This document shows, piece by piece, positions 9,037-16,866 of a stretch of DNA of 64,000 nucleotides. The number at the start of each line of letters is the position of its first letter. The first letter of the stretch is position 1. A model generated the notes under the pieces. The model did not search any database. It worked only from the letters and a program-made list of their open reading frames with translations, and had not been told where the DNA came from. The translations under genes were made by a program, and so were the position numbers. Origin of the DNA: Salarchaeum japonicum_A (GTDB lineage: Archaea > Halobacteriota > Halobacteria > Halobacteriales > Halobacteriaceae); NCBI RefSeq assembly GCF_049705945.1, contig NZ_JBNAMV010000004.1:372001-436000 (forward strand), given 5' to 3'.

Positions 9037-9783
9037 ATGGCAACTGACTTCGACGTCGAATTCATCGACCACGGCGACCGGGAATCCCGCTTCCTCGTTC
9101 GGAACGCGACGCCCGCGTTCGCGAACGGCATCCGTCGGGCGATCATCGCGGACGTCCCGACGCTCTCCATCGACAGCGTTCGGTTCGTCGAGAACTCGAG
9201 CGTGATGTTCGACGAACAGCTCGCGCTCCGACTGGGTCTCGTGCCGCTCACGACACCCGAGAGCGAGTTCGAGGAGGGCGAGGGCGTCACGCTCGCGCTC
9301 GACGTCGAGGGTCCCGGGGTCGCCTACTCGGGCGACCTCGTCTCCGACGACCCGCAGGTCGAACCCGCGGACAAGAACGTCCCCATCATCGAACTGAAGG
9401 AGGATCAGCGGCTGGAACTCGAAGCGGACGCCGTGCTCGGCCGGGGCCGCAACCACGCCAAACATCAGGGCGGCGTGGGTGTCGGCTACCGCCACCTCCA
9501 GCGCGTCGAAGTCGTCGGTGACGCGGACGAATACGCAGAGGACGAACCCGACATCGTTCGGGGCGTCATCGAGGACGACGGCGAACTCGTCCCGACGGAG
9601 GAGTTCGACCACGACCTCACCCAGCGATACGAGGGGAAGGAGGTCGAACTCCACGACGTGCCGGGGGCGTTCGTCTTCCACGTCGAGTCCGACGGTTCGA
9701 TGCCCGTCGACGAACTGGTGCTCCGCGCCGTGGACTCCCTGAGTGCGCGCGCGGACGAACTCGAACAGGCAGTCCAACTATAA
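9037..9783 (+). CDS. rpoD: DNA-directed RNA polymerase subunit D (Rpo3)
   Basis: A 248-residue homologue of bacterial alpha and eukaryotic RPB3, part of the assembly platform with subunits L, N and P. The dimerisation region FLVRNATPAFANGIRRAIIAD is near the N-terminus, and AVLGRGRNHAKHQGGVGVGY marks the insert domain. The protein has no cysteine at all, so it cannot hold the [4Fe-4S] cluster found in subunit D of some archaea. That is in line with haloarchaeal homologues as far as I know. Confidence 0.95.
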   Translation: MATDFDVEFIDHGDRESRFLVRNATPAFANGIRRAIIADVPTLSIDSVRFVENSSVMFDEQLALRLGLVPLTTPESEFEEGEGVTLALDVEGPGVAYSGDLVSDDPQVEPADKNVPIIELKEDQRLELEADAVLGRGRNHAKHQGGVGVGYRHLQRVEVVGDADEYAEDEPDIVRGVIEDDGELVPTEEFDHDLTQRYEGKEVELHDVPGAFVFHVESDGSMPVDELVLRAVDSLSARADELEQAVQL

Positions 9784-9905
9784 CAAAATGATCTCCCCGA
9801 CCAACACTACCGGCGTTCGCGTCCGAACGGAGCAGTCGCTCCGCCGGACCGAAATCGGTATGAAGGCCGGGGGCCAACGTGGAGATACGCCTTCTCAACG
9901 GGCGT

Positions 9906-9990
9906 GCAGGGATAGCCAAGTTTGGCCAAAGGCGCAGCGTTCAGGGCGCTGTCCTGTAGAGGTTCGCAGGTTCAAATCCTGCTCCCTGCA
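9906..9990 (+). tRNA. tRNA-Leu (anticodon CAG)
   Basis: Acceptor GCAGGGA pairs with TCCCTGC (9983-9989), discriminator A9990. The anticodon stem CAGCG/CGCTG encloses TTCAGGG with CAG at 9942-9944. It has a long variable arm, and the T arm is GCAGG-TTCAAAT-CCTGC. It lies between rpoD and rpl18e inside the ribosomal block. The 122 bases between rpoD and this tRNA hold no gene that I can support. Confidence 0.95.
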
Positions 9991-10020
9991 CTCCACTCCT
10001 AACTACACACAGTCAGAACT

Positions 10021-10374
10021 ATGAGTAAGACGAGTCCACGACTCAGCAGTCTCATCGCCGAGCTGAAGTCCGTCTCTCGCGACGAGGGCGCGGACGTCTG
10101 GGGCGACGTCGCGGAACGGCTGCAGAAGCCGCGCCGGACGCACGCAGAGGTGAACCTGAGTCGCATCGAACGGTACGCGAACGAGGACGAAACAGTCGTC
10201 GTGCCCGGCAAAGTGCTCGGGTCCGGCGTGCTCCAGAAATCCGTCACGGTCGCCGCTGTCGATTTCTCCGGCAGCGCAGAGACGAAGATCGAGCACGCGA
10301 ACGGCGAAACCGTCCAGCTAGAACAGGCAGTCCAGCAGAACCCCGAAGGGTCGAACGTCCGGGTGATTCGATGA
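10021..10374 (+). CDS. rpl18e: 50S ribosomal protein eL18
   Basis: A 117-residue archaeal/eukaryotic-type L18e, related in fold to bacterial L15. Conserved stretches are WGDVAERLQKPRRTHAEVNL and VVPGKVLGSG. It starts a second translationally coupled set (eL18-uL13-uS9-RpoN-RpoK); its stop overlaps the uL13 start by four bases (ATGA). Confidence 0.94.
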   Translation: MSKTSPRLSSLIAELKSVSRDEGADVWGDVAERLQKPRRTHAEVNLSRIERYANEDETVVVPGKVLGSGVLQKSVTVAAVDFSGSAETKIEHANGETVQLEQAVQQNPEGSNVRVIR

Positions 10375-10808
10375 GTCTCGCAGAATTCGACGCAGACATC
10401 GTCGTCGACGCCGGCGACTGCATCGTGGGTCGCGTCGCTTCGAACGTCTCGGAGCTCGCGCTCGACGGGAAGTCCGTCGCCGTGGTGAACGCCGAGGAGG
10501 CAGTCATCACTGGAAACAAGGAGTCGACGTTCGCGACCTACCGGAAGCGAGCGGAACTCGGGTCTGACTCGGGTCCCTACTACCCGAAGCGCCCGGACGG
10601 CATCTTCAAGCGCGCGGTGCGCGGGATGCTTCCCTACAAACAGGACCGCGGTCGCGAGGCGTTCGAGAACGTCCGTATCTACGTCGGCAACCACACCGAC
10701 GAAGAGGGCGAAGTGCTCGACGGCACCTCGCTCGACCGTCTGTCGAACATCAAGTTCGTCACTCTCGCAGAAGTGTCCGAAGAACTCGGTGCTAACGTCA
10801 CATGGTAA
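10371..10808 (+). CDS. rpl13: 50S ribosomal protein uL13
   Basis: A 145-residue large-subunit protein. Motifs are VVDAGDCIVGRVAS at the N-terminus and YYPKRPDGIFKRAVRGMLPY in the centre. It overlaps eL18 upstream and uS9 downstream, showing coupled translation. Confidence 0.95.
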   Translation: MSLAEFDADIVVDAGDCIVGRVASNVSELALDGKSVAVVNAEEAVITGNKESTFATYRKRAELGSDSGPYYPKRPDGIFKRAVRGMLPYKQDRGREAFENVRIYVGNHTDEEGEVLDGTSLDRLSNIKFVTLAEVSEELGANVTW

Positions 10809-11200
10809 CCAACACGAGCGGAAAGAAGAAGACCGCCGTCGCACGGGCGACCGTGAGCGACGGCGAGGGTCGTGTGCGAATCAACTCCACGCCCGTCGAG
10901 CTCGTCGAACCCGAGGCCGCGCGCCTGAAGATGCTGGAGCCGTTCCGCATCGCAGGCGACGACCTCCGCGACGACATCGACGTGGACGTGACCGTGAACG
11001 GCGGCGGGTTCGCCGGACAGGCTGACGCCGTCCGCACCGCCATCGCGCGCGGCATCGTGGAGTTCCGGAACGACGCCGAACTCCGCGATGCGTTCATGGA
11101 GTTCGACCGGTCGCTCCTCGTGAACGACGTGCGGCAGCGCGAGTCCAAGAAGTGGGGCGGCCCGGGCGCTCGGGCGCGCTACCAGAAGTCCTACCGCTGA
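10802..11200 (+). CDS. rps9: 30S ribosomal protein uS9
   Basis: A 132-residue small-subunit head protein whose basic C-terminal tail (GARARYQKSYR) reaches the P-site tRNA. Other signatures are KKKTAVARATVSDGEGRVRI and NGGGFAGQADAVR. It overlaps the end of uL13 by seven bases and precedes rpoN. Confidence 0.95.
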   Translation: MVTNTSGKKKTAVARATVSDGEGRVRINSTPVELVEPEAARLKMLEPFRIAGDDLRDDIDVDVTVNGGGFAGQADAVRTAIARGIVEFRNDAELRDAFMEFDRSLLVNDVRQRESKKWGGPGARARYQKSYR

Positions 11201-11212
11201 GGTATACAAACC

Positions 11213-11413
11213 ATGATGGTACCAGTCCGGTGTTTCAGTTGCGGTAAAGTCATCGGCGAACACTGGGAGGAGTTCAAGGCGCGAGCCGCCTCCAAGGAGG
11301 GTGACGAGGACCCCGAGGAAGTCCTAGACGACCTCGGGCTCGACCGCTACTGCTGCCGGCGGATGTTCGTCAGCCACCAAGACCTCGTGGACGTCGTGAG
11401 CCCCTACCAATGA
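11213..11413 (+). CDS. rpoN: DNA-directed RNA polymerase subunit N (Rpo10)
   Basis: A 66-residue zinc-binding homologue of RPB10. The zinc ligands are CFSCGKVIG near the N-terminus and the adjacent pair RYCCRRMF near residue 46. Two consecutive ATG codons (11213 and 11216) are possible starts; the second gives the usual MVPVRCFSCG start. The stop overlaps the rpoK ATG (ATGA). Confidence 0.94.
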   Translation: MMVPVRCFSCGKVIGEHWEEFKARAASKEGDEDPEEVLDDLGLDRYCCRRMFVSHQDLVDVVSPYQ

Positions 11414-11583
11414 GAGGGGAGTTCAACCGCTACGAGAAGGCCCGAATCATCGGTGCGCGAGCGCTGCAGGTGTCCTATGGGGCGCCCGTGCTCGTCGACA
11501 CTGACCAGACGGAGCCTATCCTCATCGCGGCCGAGGAGTACGACGCGGACGTGCTGCCGTTCACGGTTCGGAGAGAGCAATGA
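11410..11583 (+). CDS. rpoK: DNA-directed RNA polymerase subunit K (Rpo6)
   Basis: A 57-residue homologue of RPB6/omega, read directly from the DNA. The core NRYEKARIIGARALQVSYGAP is the conserved latch that wraps the largest subunit, and the protein ends ADVLPFTVRREQ. It overlaps rpoN by four bases and enolase by four bases, so the three are translationally coupled. Confidence 0.95.
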   Translation: MRGEFNRYEKARIIGARALQVSYGAPVLVDTDQTEPILIAAEEYDADVLPFTVRREQ

Positions 11584-12785
11584 CGCGAATCGAGTCGGTT
11601 CGACTGCGGACGGTGCTCGACTCCCGAGGGAATCCGACCGTCGAGGCGGACGTGTACACCGAGAGCGGTGGGCACGGGCGCGCGGCGGCGCCGTCGGGCG
11701 CGAGCACTGGCGAGTACGAGGCTATCGAGCTTCCGGCTGAGGAAGCCGTGGCCGCGGCCCGCGAGCACGCGGTTCCCCGGCTCGAAGGACGAGCGTTCGC
11801 CGCCGACCAGCGCGAGGTCGACCAGGCCTTGCACGCGGCGGACGGTACCGACGACTTCTCCACCATCGGCGCGAACTCCGCGGTCGCTATCAGTATGGCG
11901 GCGGCGAAGGCCGGTGCCGACGTCATCGGCGCGCCGCTCTACCAGCATCTCGGCGGCGCGTTCCGCGGCCGGAACTATCCGGTTCCGCTCGGGAACGTCA
12001 TCGGCGGCGGCGAGCACGCCGCGGACGCCACCCACATTCAGGAGTTCCTCGCGGCACCCGTCGGCGCACCGAACGTTCGGGACGCCGTGTTCGCGAACGC
12101 CGCCGTCCACGAGACGGTGGGGGAGCTCCTCGAAGACCGCGGGACGCCCGCGGCGAAGGGCGACGAGGGCGCGTGGGCGCCCAGCATCAGTGACGCCGAG
12201 GCGTTCGAGCTGATGGCGGAAGCCACAGAGGAGGTCGAGGACGCGTTCGGGTTCGACATCGAGTTCGGACTCGACGTGGCCGGCGCGGAACTCTACGACG
12301 CCGACGAGGACGCGTACGTGTACGGTGACACGACTCGCTCCACCGAGGAGCAGGTCGAGTACATCGCCGACCTCGTCGACGAGTACGGTCTCGTGTACGT
12401 CGAGGACCCGCTCGACGAGGACGACTACGAGGCGTTCGCGGACCTCACGGACCGCGTGGGCGACCGAACGCTCGTCTGTGGTGACGACCTGTTCGTCACG
12501 AACACGGACCGTCTCCAGGAGGGAATCGAGCGGGATGCGGCGAACAGCATCCTCGTGAAGCCGAACCAGATCGGCACCCTCAGTGACGCGTTCGACGCCA
12601 TCGAACTCGCCGTCGAATCCAGCTACACGCCCGTCGTGTCGCATCGGAGCGGCGAGACGGAGGACGCGACCATCGCACACCTCGCCGTCGCCGCGGACGC
12701 CCCGTTCATCAAGACGGGGACCGTGGGCGGCGAGCGAACCGCTAAACTGAACGAACTCATCCGCATCGCGGACGAAGCCCTATGA
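11580..12785 (+). CDS. eno: enolase (phosphopyruvate hydratase)
   Basis: A 401-residue enolase interconverting 2-phosphoglycerate and phosphoenolpyruvate. Conserved elements are VLDSRGNPTVEADVYTESGG and GASTGEYEA at the N-terminus, the metal-site acids in YVEDPLDEDDYEAF and GDDLFVTN, and the catalytic-lysine region ILVKPNQIGTLSDAFDAI followed by VSHRSGET. It sits in the RpoN-RpoK-Eno-uS2 order common in archaea, with ATGA overlaps on both sides. Confidence 0.96.
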   Translation: MTRIESVRLRTVLDSRGNPTVEADVYTESGGHGRAAAPSGASTGEYEAIELPAEEAVAAAREHAVPRLEGRAFAADQREVDQALHAADGTDDFSTIGANSAVAISMAAAKAGADVIGAPLYQHLGGAFRGRNYPVPLGNVIGGGEHAADATHIQEFLAAPVGAPNVRDAVFANAAVHETVGELLEDRGTPAAKGDEGAWAPSISDAEAFELMAEATEEVEDAFGFDIEFGLDVAGAELYDADEDAYVYGDTTRSTEEQVEYIADLVDEYGLVYVEDPLDEDDYEAFADLTDRVGDRTLVCGDDLFVTNTDRLQEGIERDAANSILVKPNQIGTLSDAFDAIELAVESSYTPVVSHRSGETEDATIAHLAVAADAPFIKTGTVGGERTAKLNELIRIADEAL

Positions 12786-13528
12786 GCGAGAACGAAGAAG
12801 AACTCGAATCCGAAGAATCGACCGAGGCCGACGCGGCCGACGCCGCGTCCGAGGAGGAGGCCGCCGAGGCCGCCGCCGAGGACGCCGCCGAGGACGCTGC
12901 GGCCGCAGAACCGACGGAGTCGGCGGAGGACGTCATGAGCGACGCCGAAGCCGACCTCCTCATTCCCGTCGAGGATTACCTCGGCGCTGGGGTCCACATC
13001 GGAACCCAGCAGAAGACCGAGGACATGGACCGGTTCATCCACCGCGTCCGCACCGACGGCCTGTACGTGCTCGACGTCGCGAAGACCGACGAGCGCATCC
13101 GCACGGCCGCGGACTTCCTCGCGAACTACGACCCTGAGCAGGTCCTCGTGACCTCCAGCCGCCAGTACGGCCGGTTCCCCGCGGAGAAGTTCGCGGAAGC
13201 GGTCGGCGCGCGCGCCCGAACGGGTCGCTTCATCCCGGGAACGCTCACGAATCCCCAGTACGACGGCTACATCGAGCCTGACGTGCTCGTCGTCACCGAC
13301 CCGATCGGTGACGCGCAGGCGGTGAAGGAAGCCATCACGGTCGGCATTCCCGTCATCGCCATGTGTGACTCGAACAACCAGACCAGCAACGTCGACCTCG
13401 TCGTCCCGACGAACAACAAGGGCCGTCGCGCCCTCAGCGTCGTCTACTGGTTGCTCGCGAACGAGACGCTCGACCGCCGCGGCGCGGAGCCGGCGTACGC
13501 GCTCGAAGACTTCGAGAGCGGACTCTAG
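12782..13528 (+). CDS. rps2: 30S ribosomal protein uS2
   Basis: A 248-residue uS2. The first 58 or so residues are a low-complexity Ala/Glu/Asp extension rich in GAGG/GCCG repeats. The S2 body begins at LLIPVEDYLGAGVHIGTQQK, with FIPGTLTNPQY and PVIAMCDSNNQTSNVDLVVP further on. The acidic extension is a haloarchaeal feature. It overlaps enolase by four bases. Confidence 0.95.
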   Translation: MSENEEELESEESTEADAADAASEEEAAEAAAEDAAEDAAAAEPTESAEDVMSDAEADLLIPVEDYLGAGVHIGTQQKTEDMDRFIHRVRTDGLYVLDVAKTDERIRTAADFLANYDPEQVLVTSSRQYGRFPAEKFAEAVGARARTGRFIPGTLTNPQYDGYIEPDVLVVTDPIGDAQAVKEAITVGIPVIAMCDSNNQTSNVDLVVPTNNKGRRALSVVYWLLANETLDRRGAEPAYALEDFESGL

Positions 13529-13540
13529 CGGGGTTTTTCG
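13529..13540 (+). terminator. T-rich stop after the ribosomal/enolase operon
   Basis: Directly after the uS2 stop the sequence GCGGGGTTTTTCGTTTCT gives a GC-rich stretch followed by five T residues. This is the usual form of a haloarchaeal transcription end. No strong hairpin is needed or seen. Confidence 0.4.
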
Positions 13541-13626
13541 TTTCTGTCGTGTTTCTCGCTCGGGGAGCGACAGCGCCGGGAGCCCGAACCGAACGGTCTT
13601 TCACTCGGTCGCCCGGACTCTCGGGT

Positions 13627-14613
13627 ATGTCGACTACTGCGAGCGCTCCCGGCAAGGTCTACTTGTTCGGGGAGCACGCCGTCGTCTACGGGGAGCCGGC
13701 GGTTCCGTGCGCTATCGAGCGCCGGGCGTCGGTCACGGTCGAAGCCCGGGAGGACGACCGTCTCCGGGTGAGCGCGGACGACCTCTCGCTCGACGGGTTC
13801 ACCGTGGAGTACAGCGGGTCGAGCGACGAGCGGCCGGACGTGGACGTGCCGACGCCGCTCATCGAGGCGGCGTTCGGGTACGTGGACGCCGCGGTGGAGC
13901 AGGCGCGGGACGCCGCTGACGCGCCGGAGGCGGGGTTCAACGTAGAGATCGAGAGCGACATTCCGCTCGGCGCCGGCCTGGGGTCGTCGGCGGCGGTCGC
14001 GGTCGCGGGCATCGCCGCGGCGACGACCGAGCTGGGCTGCGACCTCGACGCGCGTGAAGTCGCGGAACGCGCCTACCAGGTGGAGTACGACGTGCAGGCG
14101 GGGCAGGCGTCCCGCGCGGACACGTTCTGCTCGGCGATGGGCGGCGCGGTCCGCGTCGAGGGCGGAGACTGTCGGACGCTCGACACGCCCGACCTCCCGT
14201 TCGTCGTCGGGTACGACGGCACGAGCCACGACACCGGCGAACTCGTCTCCGGGGTTCGAGCACTCAAGGAGGAGTACGACTTCGCCGACGACACCGTCGC
14301 GGCCATCGGCGACCTCGTCCGACAGGGCGAGGACGCGCTCACCGACGGCGACCTCGCGGAACTCGGTCGCCTGATGAACTTCAATCACGGCCTCCTCGCT
14401 GCGCTCGGCGTGTCCGGTCGGTCGCTCGACAACATGGTGTGGGCGGCCCGTGACGGCGGCGCGCTCGGCGCGAAACTCACGGGCGCGGGCGGCGGCGGCT
14501 GCATCGTCGCGCTGGACGACGAGAACGGCACGAAGACCGCGCTGTCGCTGACGCCGGACTGCACGCGCGCGTTCCGCGCGGAGCTCGCCCAGAACGGGGT
14601 GCGCGTCGAATGA
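13627..14613 (+). CDS. mvk: mevalonate kinase
   Basis: A 328-residue GHMP kinase that phosphorylates mevalonate for isoprenoid lipids. Motifs are SAPGKVYLFGEHAVVYGEPA at the N-terminus, the ATP-binding IPLGAGLGSSAAVAVAG near 115 and the C-terminal KLTGAGGGGCIVAL. The ATG at 13627 was chosen over an upstream in-frame ATG at 13549 because the family motif starts six residues in. The stop overlaps the isopentenyl phosphate kinase start (ATGA), pairing two steps of the archaeal mevalonate route. Confidence 0.95.
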   Translation: MSTTASAPGKVYLFGEHAVVYGEPAVPCAIERRASVTVEAREDDRLRVSADDLSLDGFTVEYSGSSDERPDVDVPTPLIEAAFGYVDAAVEQARDAADAPEAGFNVEIESDIPLGAGLGSSAAVAVAGIAAATTELGCDLDAREVAERAYQVEYDVQAGQASRADTFCSAMGGAVRVEGGDCRTLDTPDLPFVVGYDGTSHDTGELVSGVRALKEEYDFADDTVAAIGDLVRQGEDALTDGDLAELGRLMNFNHGLLAALGVSGRSLDNMVWAARDGGALGAKLTGAGGGGCIVALDDENGTKTALSLTPDCTRAFRAELAQNGVRVE

Positions 14614-15338
14614 TCGTCCTCAAACTCGGCGGGAGCGTCATCACGGAGAAGGACGAACGGGAGACGGTCGACCTCGATTCGCTCGCGCGACTCGCCGGCG
14701 TCCTCGGGCAGGCCGAAGTCGAGGACCTCGTCGTCGTGCACGGCGCGGGGAGTTTCGGACACTACTACGCGAACGAACACGACGTCTCGACGACCGAGGG
14801 CACGCACGACGCGCGCGCCGTGCGGGAGATTCACGACTCGATGGCGCGCCTGAACAAGGCCGTGCTCGACTACCTCGACGACGCGGGCGTCCCCGGCGTG
14901 CCCGTCCGGCCGTTCTCCGCCGCGCGCCGCGACGGCGACCTGGACGTCTACACGAATCAGGTCGAGACGATGCTCACGGAAGGGTTTACGCCAGTCCTGC
15001 ACGGGGACGTGGTCGCGGAGGCGGGCGCGGGCGCGACCATCCTCAGCGGCGACGAAGTCGTCGCGGCGCTCGCCGAGCAGTTGGGCGCGGACCGCGTCGG
15101 CCTCTGCTCGACCGTCCCCGGCGTGCTCGACGACGACGGCGACGTGATTCGCGACATAACCGCGTACGACGAGGTCGCGGGCGTGCTCGGCGAGAGCGAG
15201 AGCACTGACGTGACCGGCGGTATGGCGGGGAAAGTCAGGGAACTCCTCGCGCTCGGCGCGCCGGCGTCCGTGTTCGGACCGCGCGACCTCGCGGACTTCC
15301 TGCGCGGCGAGGACGCGGGAACCACGGTCCGCGGGTAG
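14610..15338 (+). CDS. ipk: isopentenyl phosphate kinase
   Basis: A 242-residue amino-acid-kinase-fold enzyme making isopentenyl diphosphate from isopentenyl phosphate, the last step of the archaeal mevalonate variant. IVLKLGGSVITEKDE carries the phosphate-binding lysine. VVVHGAGSFGHYYANEH holds the substrate histidine that distinguishes this family. DVTGGMAGKVRELLAL is the C-terminal ATP-site loop. It is coupled to mevalonate kinase upstream. Confidence 0.93.
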   Translation: MIVLKLGGSVITEKDERETVDLDSLARLAGVLGQAEVEDLVVVHGAGSFGHYYANEHDVSTTEGTHDARAVREIHDSMARLNKAVLDYLDDAGVPGVPVRPFSAARRDGDLDVYTNQVETMLTEGFTPVLHGDVVAEAGAGATILSGDEVVAALAEQLGADRVGLCSTVPGVLDDDGDVIRDITAYDEVAGVLGESESTDVTGGMAGKVRELLALGAPASVFGPRDLADFLRGEDAGTTVRG

Positions 15339-15370
15339 CGACGCGGCTCGGCCGTCCCGCGAGACCCTGC

Positions 15371-15380
15371 TACTTTTAAT
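15371..15380 (+). promoter_or_regulatory. TATA-like element upstream of RNase J
   Basis: TACTTTTAAT lies in GC-rich DNA. Transcription starting about 25 bases downstream would give a leader of roughly 115 bases before the RNase J ATG, unusually long for a haloarchaeal protein gene. Confidence 0.5.
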
Positions 15381-15409
15381 ACCGGGAATCGTACCATTGG
15401 GCAAGAAGC

Positions 15410-15507
15410 GTCCCGCCGGACGGATACCGGCGGCGGGACGACGGCCGTAAGACGCCGCGACCCGCGGCCGCCACTCCGGCGGGGGTTTCATAGAGCCTTC
15501 GGGCTCT
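15410..15507 (+). promoter_or_regulatory. structured 5' leader of RNase J mRNA
   Basis: Three hairpins can be drawn by eye. GTCCCGCCG (15410-15418) pairs exactly with CGGCGGGAC (15431-15439). CCGCG (15455-15459) pairs with CGCGG (15463-15467). AGAGCC (15492-15497) pairs with GGCTCT (15502-15507) around a TTCG tetraloop, ending 12 bases before the ATG. Their placement between a TATA-like box and the start codon suggests a leader that may control stability or translation. Autoregulation by the ribonuclease is inference only. Confidence 0.5.
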
Positions 15508-15519
15508 CAGTGATCAACA

Positions 15520-16866
15520 ATGGAAATCGAGATTGCAACAATCGGCGGATACGAAGAAGTCGGTCGGCAGATGACTGCCGTCCGAGCGGGTGACGACGTC
15601 GTTGTCTTCGACATGGGCCTCAACCTCTCGCAGGTCCTGATTCACGACAACGTCGAGACCGAACGGATGCACAGCCTCGACCTCATCGACATGGGCGCGA
15701 TTCCGGACGACCGCGTCATGAGCGACCTCGAGGGCGACGTGCAGGCCATCGTGCCGACGCACGGCCACCTCGACCACATCGGCGCGCTCAGCAAGCTCGC
15801 GCACCGCTACAACGCGCCCATCGTCGCGTCGCCGTTCACGCTCGAACTCGTGAAGGACGAGATCGAGAGCGAGCAGAAGTTCGGCGTCGAGAACGACCTC
15901 GTGGAGATGGAAGCGGGCGAGACGATGCCGATCGGCGAGCGCTGCGAGCTCGAGTTCGTGCACGTCACGCACTCCATCATCGACGCCATCAACCCCGTCC
16001 TCCACACGCCGGAGGGCGCGGTCGTCTACGGCCTCGACAAGCGCCTCGACCACGACCCCGTCCTCGAAGACCCCATCGACATGAAGCGGTTCCGCGAGAT
16101 CGGTCGCGAGGGCGAGGGCGTGCTCGCGTACATCGAGGACACGACGAACGCGGGCCGGAAAGGCCGGACCGCGAGCGAGTCCGTCGCGCGCCGCGAACTC
16201 CAGGACACCATCCACAGCATGGAGGACTACGACGGCGGCATCGTCGCCACGACGTTCTCCAGCCACGTCTCGCGCGTGTCCAGCATCATCGAGTTCGCCC
16301 AGGAGATCGGCCGCGAGCCGATTCTTCTCGGTCGGTCGATGGAGCGCTACTCCGGAACGGCGGAACGCATGGGTCGCGTGAACTTCCCGGACAACCTCGG
16401 AATGTTCGGCCATCGAAAGAGCGTGGACCGCGCGTTCAAGCGCATCATGAACGAGGGCAAGGAGAACTTCCTCCCCATCGTCACGGGCCACCAGGGCGAA
16501 CCGCGCGCGATGCTCACCCGGATGGGGCGCGGCGAGACTCCCTACGACATCGAGAGCGGGGACAAGGTCATCTTCTCCGCGCGCGTGATTCCGGAGCCGA
16601 CGAACGAAGGCCAGCGCTACCAGTCCGAACAGCTCCTGCGGATGCAGGGCGCACGCATCTACGACGACATCCACGTCTCCGGCCACCTCCGCGAGGAAGG
16701 CCACTACGAGATGTTGAACGCTCTCCAGCCCCAGCACGTCATCCCCGCGCACCACGACCTCGAACACTTCGGGAAGTACGCGAAACTCGCGAAGAGCGAG
16801 GGGTACGAGATCGGGCGTGATCTCCACCTGAGCGACAACGGCAACATCATTCAGCTCGTAGAATGA
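15520..16866 (+). CDS. rnj: archaeal RNase J (metallo-beta-lactamase/beta-CASP 5'-3' exoribonuclease)
   Basis: A 448-residue beta-CASP nuclease without N-terminal KH domains, so the RNase J type rather than the aCPSF1 type. Motif 2 is PTHGHLDHIGALSKL (HxHxDH); VHVTHSIIDA, GATTFSSHVSR-like and VSGHLREEGHYEM (beta-CASP motifs) follow, with a late IPAHHD. It degrades or matures RNA from the 5' end in the cytoplasm. The stop overlaps the polyprenyl synthase start (ATGA), and an isoprenoid gene also lies upstream. Confidence 0.92.
   Translation: MEIEIATIGGYEEVGRQMTAVRAGDDVVVFDMGLNLSQVLIHDNVETERMHSLDLIDMGAIPDDRVMSDLEGDVQAIVPTHGHLDHIGALSKLAHRYNAPIVASPFTLELVKDEIESEQKFGVENDLVEMEAGETMPIGERCELEFVHVTHSIIDAINPVLHTPEGAVVYGLDKRLDHDPVLEDPIDMKRFREIGREGEGVLAYIEDTTNAGRKGRTASESVARRELQDTIHSMEDYDGGIVATTFSSHVSRVSSIIEFAQEIGREPILLGRSMERYSGTAERMGRVNFPDNLGMFGHRKSVDRAFKRIMNEGKENFLPIVTGHQGEPRAMLTRMGRGETPYDIESGDKVIFSARVIPEPTNEGQRYQSEQLLRMQGARIYDDIHVSGHLREEGHYEMLNALQPQHVIPAHHDLEHFGKYAKLAKSEGYEIGRDLHLSDNGNIIQLVE

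Noticed and set aside
7975..9777. 600-residue reverse reading across uS13-RpoD
   Set aside because: Antisense to four certain genes; no motif.
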